This document shows, in pieces, positions 26,510 through 38,800 of a DNA stretch of 64,000 bases; the first letter of the stretch is position 1, and every line of letters begins with the position of its first letter. Made by a program: the position numbers and the translations under genes. This stretch comes from Hydractinia symbiolongicarpus. Taxonomy: Eukaryota; Cnidaria; Hydrozoa; Anthoathecata; Hydractiniidae. The stretch lies in the NCBI RefSeq assembly GCF_029227915.1, contig NC_079878.1:9114001-9178000 (forward strand), given 5' to 3'. Below the pieces are notes generated by a model, which saw only the letters and a list, made by a program, of their open reading frames with translations, ran no database searches and was not told the DNA's origin.

Positions 26510-26773
26510 TTAACGTACTAAATTTTGAAAAATCTTAAGGTCGCTTTTTCTGCGTGCTTTTTTAGTAATACTTTTTTGTAACATGCTACTTGATTCTTTT
26601 CGAGTTGAAGGAGAAAATGTAACTTTGTTTTGGGAGTTTACACAAGCATACTCCACAATTTTGCTTCGCTTATGAGCATGGCAAAGAAGCCTTAACAATA
26701 ATGGGTTTTCAACCAGTTCGTCGGGTTGCAGTTTTGCACCAAAAAAAAGTGTGAATACTGATATTATCAACAT
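26510..26773 (-). CDS. Candidate small secreted protein (87 aa)
   Basis: ORF starting MLIISVFTLFFGA, a short signal-peptide-like segment, followed by about 70 mostly polar residues with dibasic and polybasic sites (HKRS, TKKARRKS) and only two Cys. The context of the ATG (CTAAAATG) is reasonable. I recognise no family. It could be a taxon-restricted secreted peptide precursor, or chance: the ORF is short and no promoter or splice evidence supports it. Confidence 0.3.
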   Translation of the reverse strand: MLIISVFTLFFGAKLQPDELVENPLLLRLLCHAHKRSKIVEYACVNSQNKVTFSPSTRKESSSMLQKSITKKARRKSDLKIFQNLVR

Positions 26774-27686
26774 TTTAGCTATGGAATTGTATATTTAATG
26801 TTTCGTCGAATAAAAGCAAACGACATAATGAAACATAAAGGCGTGTGGCCAGTTTACTTGTGTGGGCTATCAATTATAAAAACTTGTCCGTTTAGTCTGT
26901 AATTTTCTCAGTATGTATTTATTTGCTGTAGTTTGGTCCACGTTCATCAATTTTTTTGAGAAAATCTTATCGTTCTCCTCAAACATGCTAAAATAATAAA
27001 AATCATTAACTAAACTATAGTTTATGCAAAATCCATCAAAACAAGTTTTAGGCCAATAATTAGGCCGAATTTCACAAAACGGGCGTGACTTGGCTAGTAC
27101 GGTTAAACTAATTAAAAGTCCCGGTTTAATTTTATTTGCATATCGACAGACAATGTTAAATCTTTTGTAAGAACTAATTTTGTAGGCGGAGTGTGCAGTC
27201 GGTTATTACGATAAAACCACGAAAACGTTCCTTCAGACAGTTCCTTTGATGTAGTTCTTTAGGTGTAGCTTTTTAGATGTAGCTCTACATTCTGTTTCTC
27301 AGAGTTCAAAACAGAATAATCCGAGATAAGTTAGGAGGACCCCCAAACTGTCGCCATAACACATTGGCGAGTATGACGCATTATACGTACCGATGTAATG
27401 ACGATGCGATGGCAACTGCATGGCATATCAAGTCAAATGGATATAAATCAGATAACATTGTATTATATCCGTGTTATTTATTATGCAGCGCGGTAACAAA
27501 GAGCTTATTTTGTTGATTAATTTATTTTTTAATCTTGTTTGTGATATCCTTTGAGAATAAAACAAAAACAGAAGTAAAATTAAAGCATTCACTCAGAAAC
27601 TAGCTTGTCTCAAGACATAACTTTTAATAGAACTCAAGCATCAAAGTAGAGCATCGAAGACGGTTAACCAACTGAAAATTGCATCT

Positions 27687-27905
27687 ATGAATTCAACCGG
27701 AGCCGAGAAAACACCAAAACAAATTCGACAGGAAGCCATTATTAATTCTTATGGACTGAAAATTATAAATCAACAGTTAGCAGTAGAACTTAATTGTTCC
27801 AGTGAGCACATGCGACAATTTTTAACGAGAGAGGAGAAAGATAGAAGAAAAATTAGAAAGAATGAAGAGAAATTATTAAGTAGAATTTTACAACTTGAAA
27901 AATGA
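27687..27905 (+). CDS. Small basic/HTH-like orphan protein (72 aa)
   Basis: Intact ORF with a helical, possibly helix-turn-helix segment (IRQEAIINSYGLKIINQQLA followed by VELNCSSEHMRQFL) and a charged, coiled-coil-like C-terminus (DRRKIRKNEEKLLSRILQLE). A TATA-like ATATAAATC box lies about 240 bp upstream at 27440, and the leader between them is free of obvious repeats. There is no signal peptide. I do not recognise a family. Composition is clearly protein-like compared with the surrounding sequence. It might be a taxon-specific intronless gene. Confidence 0.45.
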   Translation: MNSTGAEKTPKQIRQEAIINSYGLKIINQQLAVELNCSSEHMRQFLTREEKDRRKIRKNEEKLLSRILQLEK

Positions 27906-28502
27906 ATATTATACAACAAATCAAATACAAATCATAATGTTTGGGTTAAACGCCCCTTTAAATAGGCGCATATGTGGAGGAAGGTGTTTTGACAAACGCC
28001 CTATAATGTATCCGTACTATGGAAAGACGACAAACTTAACATTACTATCTCGTTATTGGGAAGTACATTAAATAAATAAATACAAACAATTTTATTTATC
28101 CTGGAGAAAATGTCTTGACTTCGAAGTTTGATTGGAAGAGACAAAAATAAACAATATATTGAATAAGAATTAGTTGTTTGATACTTATCATCTGGTATCA
28201 AATTGCCATTTGGCAGAGAAAACGAGAATGTAGTAAGCATAATTAAAGTGAGGCGTAGCTGGAATAAAGTAAACACGGTGTCGGTTTTCTCTTTTATTCC
28301 AGCATCTTTACTATTCCCACATCTCTAGGAAACCAGCCTTTTTTGCGTGGATTGAAAATCAATTTCGCTTCCTGCATCCTAGATTGTTTCATATTTTTAT
28401 CGAGTTAGTACCATAACTGCGTTATAGTTTCCATAATCACGCTCTTCCAATATTCCTAGTTTTCTAGTAAATTTGCATTTATATCTAAGGTTCAAACGAC
28501 AT
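27906..28502. other. Non-coding stretch
   Basis: AT-rich; no exon or element recognised. Confidence 0.4.
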
Positions 28503-28920
28503 ACAGTGGAATCTCTCTGAAGCGAAAACCATTGGTACAAAAAAAATTGTCCGCTTTATAAAGATTTTGTCAAAAAAAGTTTTAGGCAAAATTTTGTCCG
28601 AAATATGTTTTTTAAACTTTATTTTACGATGATAGCGAATTGAGGCGAAAATATAGAGTTGATCTTGAGAAAAGCTGTCGAATAGGTAAAAAAATATTTG
28701 AACTTGTAAAAAATTGTAACACGCCTAAAATAGAAAAATATAAAAACATCGTTAAATATTTTTTTGTCGTCATGTCTTCTTTATAGGGAGCATTTGTAGT
28801 GAGAAATTTCATTCACTTAGCTTTATGAATGTCCACTTTATAGATACTTTATTTATAAGAGTTTAGCCTAAGATCTATCTGTCTTAGCTATCAGAGCTAT
28901 CCGCTTTAGATGGTGTTTTT
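28503..28920. repeat. pogo-type MITE, probably about 420 bp, right end decayed
   Basis: Left end CAGTGGAATCTCTCTGAAGC after TA, then TTGTCCGCTTTATAAAG. Near 28840-28915 the inverted counterparts appear in diverged form (CCACTTTATAGATAC, CTATCCGCTTTAGATGG). No coding capacity. Confidence 0.5.
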
Positions 28921-30840
28921 TTAGCAGTTTTTCGCTGTAACAATGTGTAATACTTACTGTAATACTTATCACATACCGTTTTTGTGTGATAGTATAGAAC
29001 TTACTATTTTTTAGCATTGACCGAGTGTATAAATGACATTTCAACAATCGTCTGGTTCAACTGTCTGGCTTTTGTACTACATAACGCAAAAATAAACCTT
29101 ATCCAATTAGTGTAGGCTGAATTAGCTGGTATATGCTGAAAATTAGTGATTAAGTATGGGAGTACTAAATTAACTGATTTCCACTATTGTAACTTCGACA
29201 AAACAGATTGTAATAACCAACCGTATAGAAAGTTTAAGTCCAAGCCAAACACTCTTTATTATAAAAGCTATGTTTAAAATAAACGCATAATTTTCCCAAA
29301 TGTTTAAAGGTTAAAATAGAAATCACGGGGTACATTTGTCTCACATTTTAAGTCTATTTTTAAGTATTAGGTCTTTAGGGCAATGTGTTTCCGCTATATG
29401 TGGTTGGCAACAAACATGTTCAAAAAAACCACAGAAGGCTTTCTTAACATACTTTACATAATTTCAGCTTCAGAATCAATTACAAATCAATTTTGGCTCA
29501 AAATGTAGAACTCTTTGTGTACGTATATATATAAGTCTTTTAAAACCACAGTAAGTAACATAAATTAATTCTAGGATGCTGCCAAGAGATTATCTGAACT
29601 TACATTTCCGTGAGACATATGCTTTTCGATACCATTTTTTGTAATTAAATTATTTTAATTAAAAAGGTTTCCACAAAGAATTGGTTTCCCAGACTAATAA
29701 AAACTAAAAATGTCAACTCGACCATTAATTAGTGAGTCTGAACAAATGGATGCTTAACGAAACAGAACAAACCTGGCAAAGAGCATGAAATGTACATCTT
29801 TTACGCTTTCGTTGTATACTCTATTAACATCGAACTTTTTCGGTACAGTGTAGTAATGGCTAAGAGGGGGAGGTTGCACGCATGTTTCTTATTTCAACAA
29901 AGAAGCCATTTATCCAAAAATTGATGCTCATGTCATTACACTTGGTACGTCTATAGAATATTGCATTCAAAGATTGTCGAGTTAAAAATACAAATAAAAA
30001 AAATACAAAGACGTCATTATGTCACTAAATTTGGTTTGTATTTTAGTACCCATACCTCTCTCTAACCACTTCTTGGTTACCATATAATAACCAAACGCAA
30101 CTCACAACACTCTTACGTGGACGGAAAGCCAGCATGTATGCAGTGCTCTCGTATTGCGTTTATGGGACGAAAATGCCGCAATAATAGTTAGAAAAAAGTA
30201 ACAAAATTTCAACGCTAATTCACATGTTCACATGCTTAACAAAAGTTATGCTCTGTCAAAAACGCCGAAGGCACGCGAGGAGAAGTTTGCCTAAAACCTT
30301 TTGTGACGCAAAACAAAATAGACATTGTCTTTTTAATAGAAAGTAGCTATTTTACGGAAACTAGTTCCCAGGCTCTGTTGAATTTTCTTTATATTGGTCG
30401 GTCGTAATCAACGCTTTATTACTCGTCAATAAGCAAACTGGACATCGGTTGATTTATATATATTTATATATTATTTCTAAAAAAACAATGAACATTTTTT
30501 TTACAAAACAAATTAAAAAAAAAAAAAGAAAAGAAAATAAGAGAAAGAGAAAAGAAATTGAGAGAATTTTTATTCATTTTTAATTTATAAAACATTTGGA
30601 AATTTTAGTATGACCTTAAATTAAATTAAATCAAATCAAAAACCATATTCGGACACGTACATGAGAAGACGGCTTTTTTCTTCATCTTAAAATCCTTAGA
30701 TTTACTTAACACGATTTCATTAAAGGGATTTAAGTTCTTGCATAAAATCTCTGACTAGACACGGCTACAGAAATTATAAAAAATAAATTACAAACTGTTG
30801 CTTCTTCACAAGTTCAAATACCGTAATGCCTCGATTAAAG
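28921..30840. other. Gene-poor intergenic stretch
   Basis: No exon or complete element recognised. A short A/G-rich low-complexity run lies at about 30510-30560. Confidence 0.4.
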
Positions 30841-31862
30841 TGGAGTTCAAATATGAGGCAAGACAAAGACAAGACGTTTACCGGGATCCCAACCTCATCA
30901 ACAATTATACTTAAAAGTTTGTGTTTTTATGGATAATTCTTTTTTCGAACAATTTCGTCCCGCCCCGACTAATTAGGATACCGCTTGAGCTAAGCAGGAT
31001 CCCTGTTCAGGCAGAACGTTCTTAAAATATAAACATAGTGTTCTAGGACGAACAAGATACTTTCCAAAAGTTAAAGAAGACAAATGCAGTAGAGTCTCCA
31101 TAACTCGAACGGCCAGGGGGAAAAGGAAACCGTTGGAGTTAAGGAGACGTTCGAGTAGTCGAGGTTTTCAAGTTTTTTCCAAATTTTTCCCTTATTTGCC
31201 TACCAGATGAAAAAAAAACAGTATATTAAGTACGTAGTCTTACTTATTGGGGGTTCTGGGTTGGTGAAATACAGAAACAGAGCGTTTTAGTTGTTTTTTG
31301 CTCAAATTTATTGAAAAAATCAGTTATAATTGATTGTTTACAAGTATCATCATAATCTCGTTTGATGTTTTTATTCAAGTCCTTTAGGAAAGCCAACGTT
31401 TCTTCCCCAAATTTCGAGAAAGCGTTGTTGTTCGAAACACAAACAAAACATTCGAATCATGCATTCGAACAATATAAGGCCCACAACACACGTAAACATT
31501 AAAATATGAAAATGATAAAGAGTTAAATGATCAGGAAAACTCTTATCAATTTTTTTCAAAATGCCACAAAATTCGAATTATGGAGTCAAAAAACTTTAAG
31601 AACAAAATAATCTGTTCGACTTAAGGGAACATTCGAGTTATGGAGGTTCGAGTAGTAGAGGTTTTTTTATAAGAGTTTATTAGGAAATTTTCACGGTGCC
31701 AACGAATTCGTTCGAATTAAGGAGACGTTCGAGTAATAGAGGTTCGAGTTATGGAAACTCTACTGTATGACAAACTTCTTTCCGTGTAAAGACAAGACAA
31801 AATTACCGGGAAACGTCCTGCGCCGACAATCGTTCTGTCCGGCCTCTCATGTAATCGCAAAC
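30841..31862. mobile_element. Decayed Harbinger copy, split by a nested MITE
   Basis: The left part (about 30841-31075) aligns with 749-990 of the intact Harbinger, including GTTTACCGGGATCC, CAACAATTATACTTAAAA and ACAATTTCGTCCCGCCCCG. The right part (about 31780-31862) matches the right terminus (CCGGCCTCTCATGTAATC...). The two parts are separated by the element at 31087-31765. No transposase remains, so this was a short internally deleted copy. It is much more diverged than the copies at 1-3962. Confidence 0.75.
31087..31765. mobile_element. 679-bp pogo/Tigger-type MITE nested in the Harbinger relic
   Basis: Starts CAGTAGAGTCTCCATAACTC and ends with the inverted GAGTTATGGAAACTCTACTG, then TA. 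Subterminal motifs (GAGACGTTCGAGTA.TCGAGG) recur inside both ends. The end type matches pogo/Tigger (CAGTAGA..CTC). No intact gene; the ORF at 31371-31559 lacks motifs. Confidence 0.8.
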
Positions 31863-31882
31863 CCCCCCCCCCCCCCCCCCCC
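31862..31882. repeat. Poly-C tract (21 C)
   Basis: A 21-C run at the exact place where the Harbinger right terminus should end in CCCC, so it probably expanded from that terminus. Confidence 0.95.
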
Positions 31883-32845
31883 TCCCCCTAAGCCACCAGC
31901 TTTAAAAAGCGAGAGAAAAAGTTTTAATAACCACCCACCCCTCAAAAAAGAGCAGAGCTATTCTATATGCTACGGCTGTGACATCGCGAAAGTTTACCCT
32001 AACGGTAAATGAAAGAAAACACTGGGAACTAACTGGATGCAAGTGGTCATAACCAAGTAATTAATTTCCATTACAAATGTAGTTATAAAATCAACATCTC
32101 TTTTTATAAATAACCAATCATATTTATACACATCAGTTGTTTATTAAGTTTCCATGGATACCATGAACGTTATTTCTAGTCAGTTTTTATTGATTCATTA
32201 CACTCTTGTGTCTCCATTACAACAAGTTTGAGGAAAACAGATCTGCGTTTTACAATATACTTTTCCGACTGTTCTGTTTTATACAGTTGTTGTACAGCAG
32301 TGCGTATCTATGAGAAGCCTCCTCTTAACTCTTATACAAATATTCCAAGCGTTTGCGCTCTCTTTTTCACGTTTTTATATCTCCTTTCCAAGTTGTCAAA
32401 AAAGAGAGAAAATCTATGAATAAAATTTAGACTCGCATTAATAACATAACAAAAGCCTGACCTGCCCCTGGAGTTACAACACTGATTTGTATCATTAGCT
32501 TATTCTTAATATATCGCTCTTTCTCCTGTGTAAAATCATTTTTACGCAAAATATTCTAGGGTTGGGGCTTATTAGAGGAAGGGGTGTTCTGCAGCAGCCA
32601 AAAATATTACCAAGTCCAATCTGGATACATTAATATGTAATGTTTAACTATATCAGAAAACGTTGGAAAAATACAGAAAGTCAATCAAGGTTGAAGGTTA
32701 GAGAACACCACATCGCTAAGTAATGAAAAAATATAGATGTATGGTGCAGAATAGATACCGAATCTATTATTATTATTATTATTATTATGAATGAGATGCA
32801 TCAGTTACGCAGGCCCTGCTCAGTTATAAATTTATAAATCGGAGA
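31883..32845. other. Non-coding, 3' of the SPARC-like gene
   Basis: No further exon could be joined to the SPARC-like gene here. A (TAT)8-like microsatellite lies at about 32766-32789. Confidence 0.4.
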
Positions 32846-35800
32846 TTATTCAACGACAAAATACCACTGCATACCTCTACATTTGCATGTTATGCATCCA
32901 TTTTTATCTCTTTCAAAACCAGCATTACACGACAAAGTACAAAACGCAACAGGAGGGCAGCCTCCAGTACGTCGGGTTGGAAGAATCTCTAAAAAAAAAA
33001 ATGGAAAGCACTAAAATACAAGGGTTTTATGAAAATGGGTTGTTCTCAGCTAGGCCTTAAGAATACTTGTTCATTTCAACCATTTGAAATTTCAAAAACT
33101 CCATAACAGGTTCTCGGAAACAAGGCTAAAGAAAAACTAGGTTGTATGAGATTGGATCAAATAAAATCTTACTTTTTCCTTTTTCGTTCATCTTTTTCTT
33201 TTTTTTCGGAACAAATGCGCCATCTTTTTTAAACCCTAAGCAAATTCTCCATTCCTTTTTAGTTATGTATAAGTCCTGGTTTACATTACATGAATTTAAT
33301 AACGAATTCGTGCAAAGCGTCGAAATATCTTTTAACTCGTTCTTCACAACTTTTAATTCGTTTTCTTGAAGTGCGCCATTTTTATTTCTATCAAGCTGCT
33401 TGAATTTCCAAACAAGTAACTTATTGATTGTGTGCATACTTCGAAAACCACGCTCAGCTAAGAAATTTTCAATGCTTGTTTTTACTGGCTTTATGAAATT
33501 TGGTTCTATAAAAAAGGCGCGAGATTTAAAAAACAACAACAATTTTTTGGTAGAAAGTTTTTAGCTCCTTTTGTGGGTTTGCGTCGTATGATTAGGGCGA
33601 AGGAGGAAGGGCGAAGTAAAGATTACGTCGAAGTTATTAGGCCGCCATTTTTATATAACCCGTTAAGGCTTAAACTGATGTTGTCGAGCTAAAAAATATA
33701 GGAATGTAGAAAAACCGAATGAAAAAAAATATATATAAAGGAAAAGAAGAAATTACTAATCCTGGTTCACAAGGATTCTTATTTTTTATTTATTTTATGG
33801 TAGAATCTCAAAGTTTCTGTAGTTCCGAAAGTTTTCAAGGCTCAAAACTAAATTTGTGATAAAATAGTATCTGACATCAAAACTAACAACAACAATAACA
33901 AAAAGCAACAACAAAGACAGCAAGAAACAACAAAAATAATATCAACAAACAACAACAACAACAAAGAGGACCACAACAACAACAACAACAATAACGACGA
34001 CGATAAACTTTAAAAACAATTAAATAATTATTATCACTTTACGTAGCATGCTGTGAATATGACCACATTACAGAATCAAGAGTGGAGACATTGCAGTCTG
34101 TTGAATATTTAACTTGAGCTTATCTGGTCTTAAAAATTAATTAGCAAGTTAAGTCATAATTTTTACAACATCTTGTGAAAAAAAAAACGTTCTATCTGCT
34201 TTGTGACGTATACGTTAAGTGAAAGTATGTAAAATGTACAGGTTTCGATTACGTTTTATGTTTTTGCCTAACAGATGTCAGATCTAAGACACCATTTTAA
34301 ACTAAGAAAAATTTTATTCTTTTGGTCAGGAAGAAGAGTGTAAAAAAACCCAGGTTAGTGTTTGGGTGAGTAAACAAGACGTATGTTTTATAAAAAGCCA
34401 TTGATTGAATATTTTTTAAGAGGGTGGTTGCAACTGCAATTAATATACACACAATAACTAAATAACTAGAAATTACTTCCGATGACCAATGTATTACCTT
34501 TAGCTATGATTTCATCTTCTATACTCGTTTTGTATTTTGAAATTAAATCTTCCATGTCTGATTCTGTACATATTGCTAGGGCGAAACATAAATACTTTCT
34601 ATGCAAGAACTGTAGGTGCATATATGACGAGAGTTAAATATTAACAGTTAAACAAATTTACTGACCAAGATTTCAAACTTTCAACAATTACAATAATTTT
34701 GGCGACTTAGAAAATAAAGTTAACTGCCTAAAAGGGGGAAATTGTTTCCTCAATTACGATATAAACGGAAAACGTTCGACACTTACATGTTAGTGTTTTT
34801 CGAGCTTCCCAATTTTCTCCTAAAAAAGAAACAAAATCGTTTTTTAACCAAATTCACACAAAATATATCTTTTAAAATGAATATTTATTTTCGTTCTCCA
34901 GTTAGAAGCAACTTTTTCACTAAATCTAGCGGACTAAAAAGTAGAAAAACCAACTATTGACCATTAGAATCAACTTCGGGGCGGCTCCGTACCGTCAACA
35001 TATCATAAGCATAAAGAAGCTTAGGGACAAGGTTGTACGATAACGAAACATTTATAAATAGCTGCCTCGCCTACTCGCCTAATCCTAAGTTTTTATAACA
35101 CGGTTTTACATCGAAAAAACTAGTGAACATCATCAAGACCAGATTTAAAAAATTTTAGACTCACTTACTCACTTTGGTGCAATCGTATTTCTGTTTGTCT
35201 TCTTCTTTGAAGTGGATAATAACATTTCCATCATCAGCAGAACAGTAGCACACATTTAAAACACATTGCAGGGCTGCGTATTTCCCATCTTTTAGACAAT
35301 TAAAGTCTCTAGACTTTCCTGTACAGCGGGCAGTTCGTTCTAATGGTCATATAAATTACAGTTAGTGGTACGACATGGATAAATAGATAATTAGACACAT
35401 TTTTGTCAATTTCATGATGGATTAAAAAATCTTGGCAATATCAAAGATGTTCCTTTTTAAAATTTAACTTAACTTCATTTAACCTTTTTTCTGAACACAA
35501 GTTTCCATTAAAGCGTTTTCAACATTAAGTAATTTGGCATGCTTATTAGAATTTTTTTCTGGTCGTATTACTTCTATTAGACGCCAACGTTCAAACATTA
35601 GGAAACTGTAGCCTGGAAAGCTTAATATAAACAGACCTAACGGAATATATATTCTTGAATATTCGTAAACAGGGTTAGCCAAAAGTATTCGTTGTTATTC
35701 GTAATGGGAGGCTGAAACTTTGTACTGATTCTTGGATGTTGGTTGGTTAGAAAGACTTCAAAATGGCGGCTCAAAGCTTTAAGAATACACGACCAAGAAA

Positions 35801-38800
35801 TTTATATTCAGGTATTTTAAAACCTCAGTTTAAAACCTCAAAAGTAAAAAACTAGTAGAATCCTTTTTCGTAAAAAAAAGAACTAGTCAACACACCTGAG
35901 CTGGTACTTGTCATAAAGCATCCAATAAATTCGTCTTCCGTAACTTTTTTGTCGTTATTTACATCACAATGCTTTGCCATTGTTTTTAAGCATTTTCTGC
36001 TCTTGCGATATTTTTTAAGATCGCGAAAGAGTATGGAGAAGGTTTTATATTTCACATATTGTCTTTTTGTTTTGTCCAGTTTTAAAAAATTCATCTGTAA
36101 ACACATTCTCAACGTTTGATCGTTTGGGATGCCTACGAAGAAATATGTCGACATAATTTTACTTCTCTAGAGGTGACGCTATACACAAATCCAATGCTAG
36201 AGACGGACGAGGTTAAATCATTTGACATTTAAATAGTATACACCGTAAAATGTCGTTTTTTTAGAATAAAATGTTGTCGTATAATTTTCGGTATATCGTA
36301 TAGCGTATACGCTTCGCCTTAGCGATTGACAATACTCATAAACTTCATTTTGTATTTTTTATGTTTAGAATAGGGAGGGATGATGTAAAACTTGAACGAC
36401 AGATCGACGTTCAGCATACACTTTTCGAAAAAATCGCCAACAACCGATGCTTATTAAAACCGATGTTTATTATTCTTGCAGTAAAATTTTTGACTTCCGT
36501 TTTGCTTTAGTTTTCATTCTCACACTCCCCCACTTTTCCTTCTTCCGTGTTTCATTTGTTGTTTCTCACACGGAGAGTATCTTGGTACGTATTTTTGTTT
36601 TTTGTTATCCTCCAGGGAAGGTTGATTACAAAAAATGTCTACAATTATCTGTTCTTACCAAACTTTTGACAAGGTGAACCACTAACTTCAAAAAACTGTC
36701 GTATCAGCAGCTTTCTCGCAGTTTCTTTGTCTTCGCATTCTGAAAAAATTTAGGAAATTTAACGAGAAGGAAGAGTTTACAACCTTTGGTGCTGTTAAAA
36801 CTAAAAATAGGACAAGACACATGAAAATGATGACAAAAATGTATCGACTTTGAAACCACATTCGCATAGGTAAAACAAGGTGATCGAATGGTAGGTAGGA
36901 TTTACCTGTACATCTGCCAGCGTAGGCAATCTTTATCGATTTTCCGTTCTTGCAGGAACTTTCTCGCAGCTTGCACAAATTTTTATACGTCCTCATATCT
37001 GTTCCACAAATTGGATCAATTGGAATATCTGGACATCTTCGTGTTGGACATAAAAATGACGTCACTCCCTAAACATAGCATGATCGGGGAGTAAAGTACA
37101 TATTTCGTGACACACGGTTTGTTTGAAATAACGTCTTTTATTAGAGCGTTGAAATTTTGTTAATGCTAAATGGTCTTATTTAAAACAAAAATTCAACTTT
37201 ATATTTTCTTCAAGTAACCGTAACAAAGTATTTAATTTTGGGCACGAAAATGCACTTTGCTAAGACTATACCAGACCTTTTGCAACGAACAAACTGAACA
37301 TTATTGTTGTGTTGAAAAGTTTGATAAGGCTTGGGATGTTCCAAAGGCTTTTTTTTTTAATCTATAACTGATTCCGTTTTTATTTATAATCTAAGGTTGT
37401 CACACTAACTACTTCTTAAAACTTAGATGATTCTTTGCTTAACATGCAGCTTGGTAGAAATATCAAAACGTTTAAATTTTGCGTTGACATAACTTTACAT
37501 TCAAAACAAGAAGTGTACAAGCACACGTCGAGTCGGTTGATGAAGAGAATGAGAGAACCTTTGTGCTACAGGACGTGAAAGTCTCGTTAATCTTCCTTAA
37601 TTTTTTTCTGTTTCTATTTTTATTGCTCAGAGAAAGTAAAAACTTAAACTTTTTATTATTGTTATTTTTATTATTTTCTTTGTCGACATCGGCATTTACT
37701 TTTTAGTTTGGTTCTTATATTATCTATATTATAATGCCCGTATACGTCTCTCCGTCCGCCCGTCTATCTGTCACGCAAAATGGTAGCTTAGCTGCGACAG
37801 GCGAACCCGTGGATTTTTCCACGGGCTAACGACTAGTTTTTTATTAATTTAGGTCTTTCAAAATATCATACAGTTACAGCAATAAGATGACACCTAAACT
37901 ACAGATCTAGGTCAATGGCTATCTCACTTAAAGATCTCTGTCTGTGAGAGGTTATCACAACAAACTTCGAGGAAAGAAAAGGAACTCCAATGAGCAAAAT
38001 AGGGTCTTATTAGATGGGGACTTGATGGTCAACCTATCTTTATTATACACCGGTCACAAATTTTTTTGCACGAAACGATTGCTGCAGGACGGCACAACGT
38101 TTTTAAGGAATAGTCCTGGAGGCGAGGAAGATGGATTGGGTAAAATATGTTGTTTTCGAATATGTAATGACTATTTTGACCATAATTACACAACCCCGTC
38201 ATCATTTTCTTACATATTTTAGCGATTTTAATGTCACAGGTTGTATCCATAGGTTGTCATCTGAATTTTGTACATTCAGTATTAACTCTTTATTCCTGTC
38301 AATTTCTGACTAAAATTCTTGACGTTTCTCCGATTTTCCTAGCTATTTTACACGTATTGAAATCTTAGATTATCTAAAAAACATGAAATTTCGTAATGAT
38401 GAAGAGTGTAAAAGAACAAATCTAAAATTTAATCCATCCTAATATCGTAAAAAATAAAAATAGATTAACCGCTTACACCTAAAATTCATGACAGATTGGA
38501 CACCCTGTTGTTTCAAGGTCTTTTTGTATAAGTAACGTAGTAAAAATTCGTCATTATTTCTCTCACATTGTTTTTACAAAAAGACACCTAGCATTAAAAG
38601 AAGTTAGCACCATCTGAAAAGCACTTAAACAATCCGGGTAAGGTTACATTTTTGAAATATCACGAAATCCGAAGATGTTGATTTATGACAGAAAATTGAT
38701 ATTATAAAACCTCTAAAAATGGTGTCTCAATTGCTAAATGAAAACCCGTGATTTATTATTTTTTTCAAACCGATAGTTGAGAAGGGTGTTAATAATTTGA

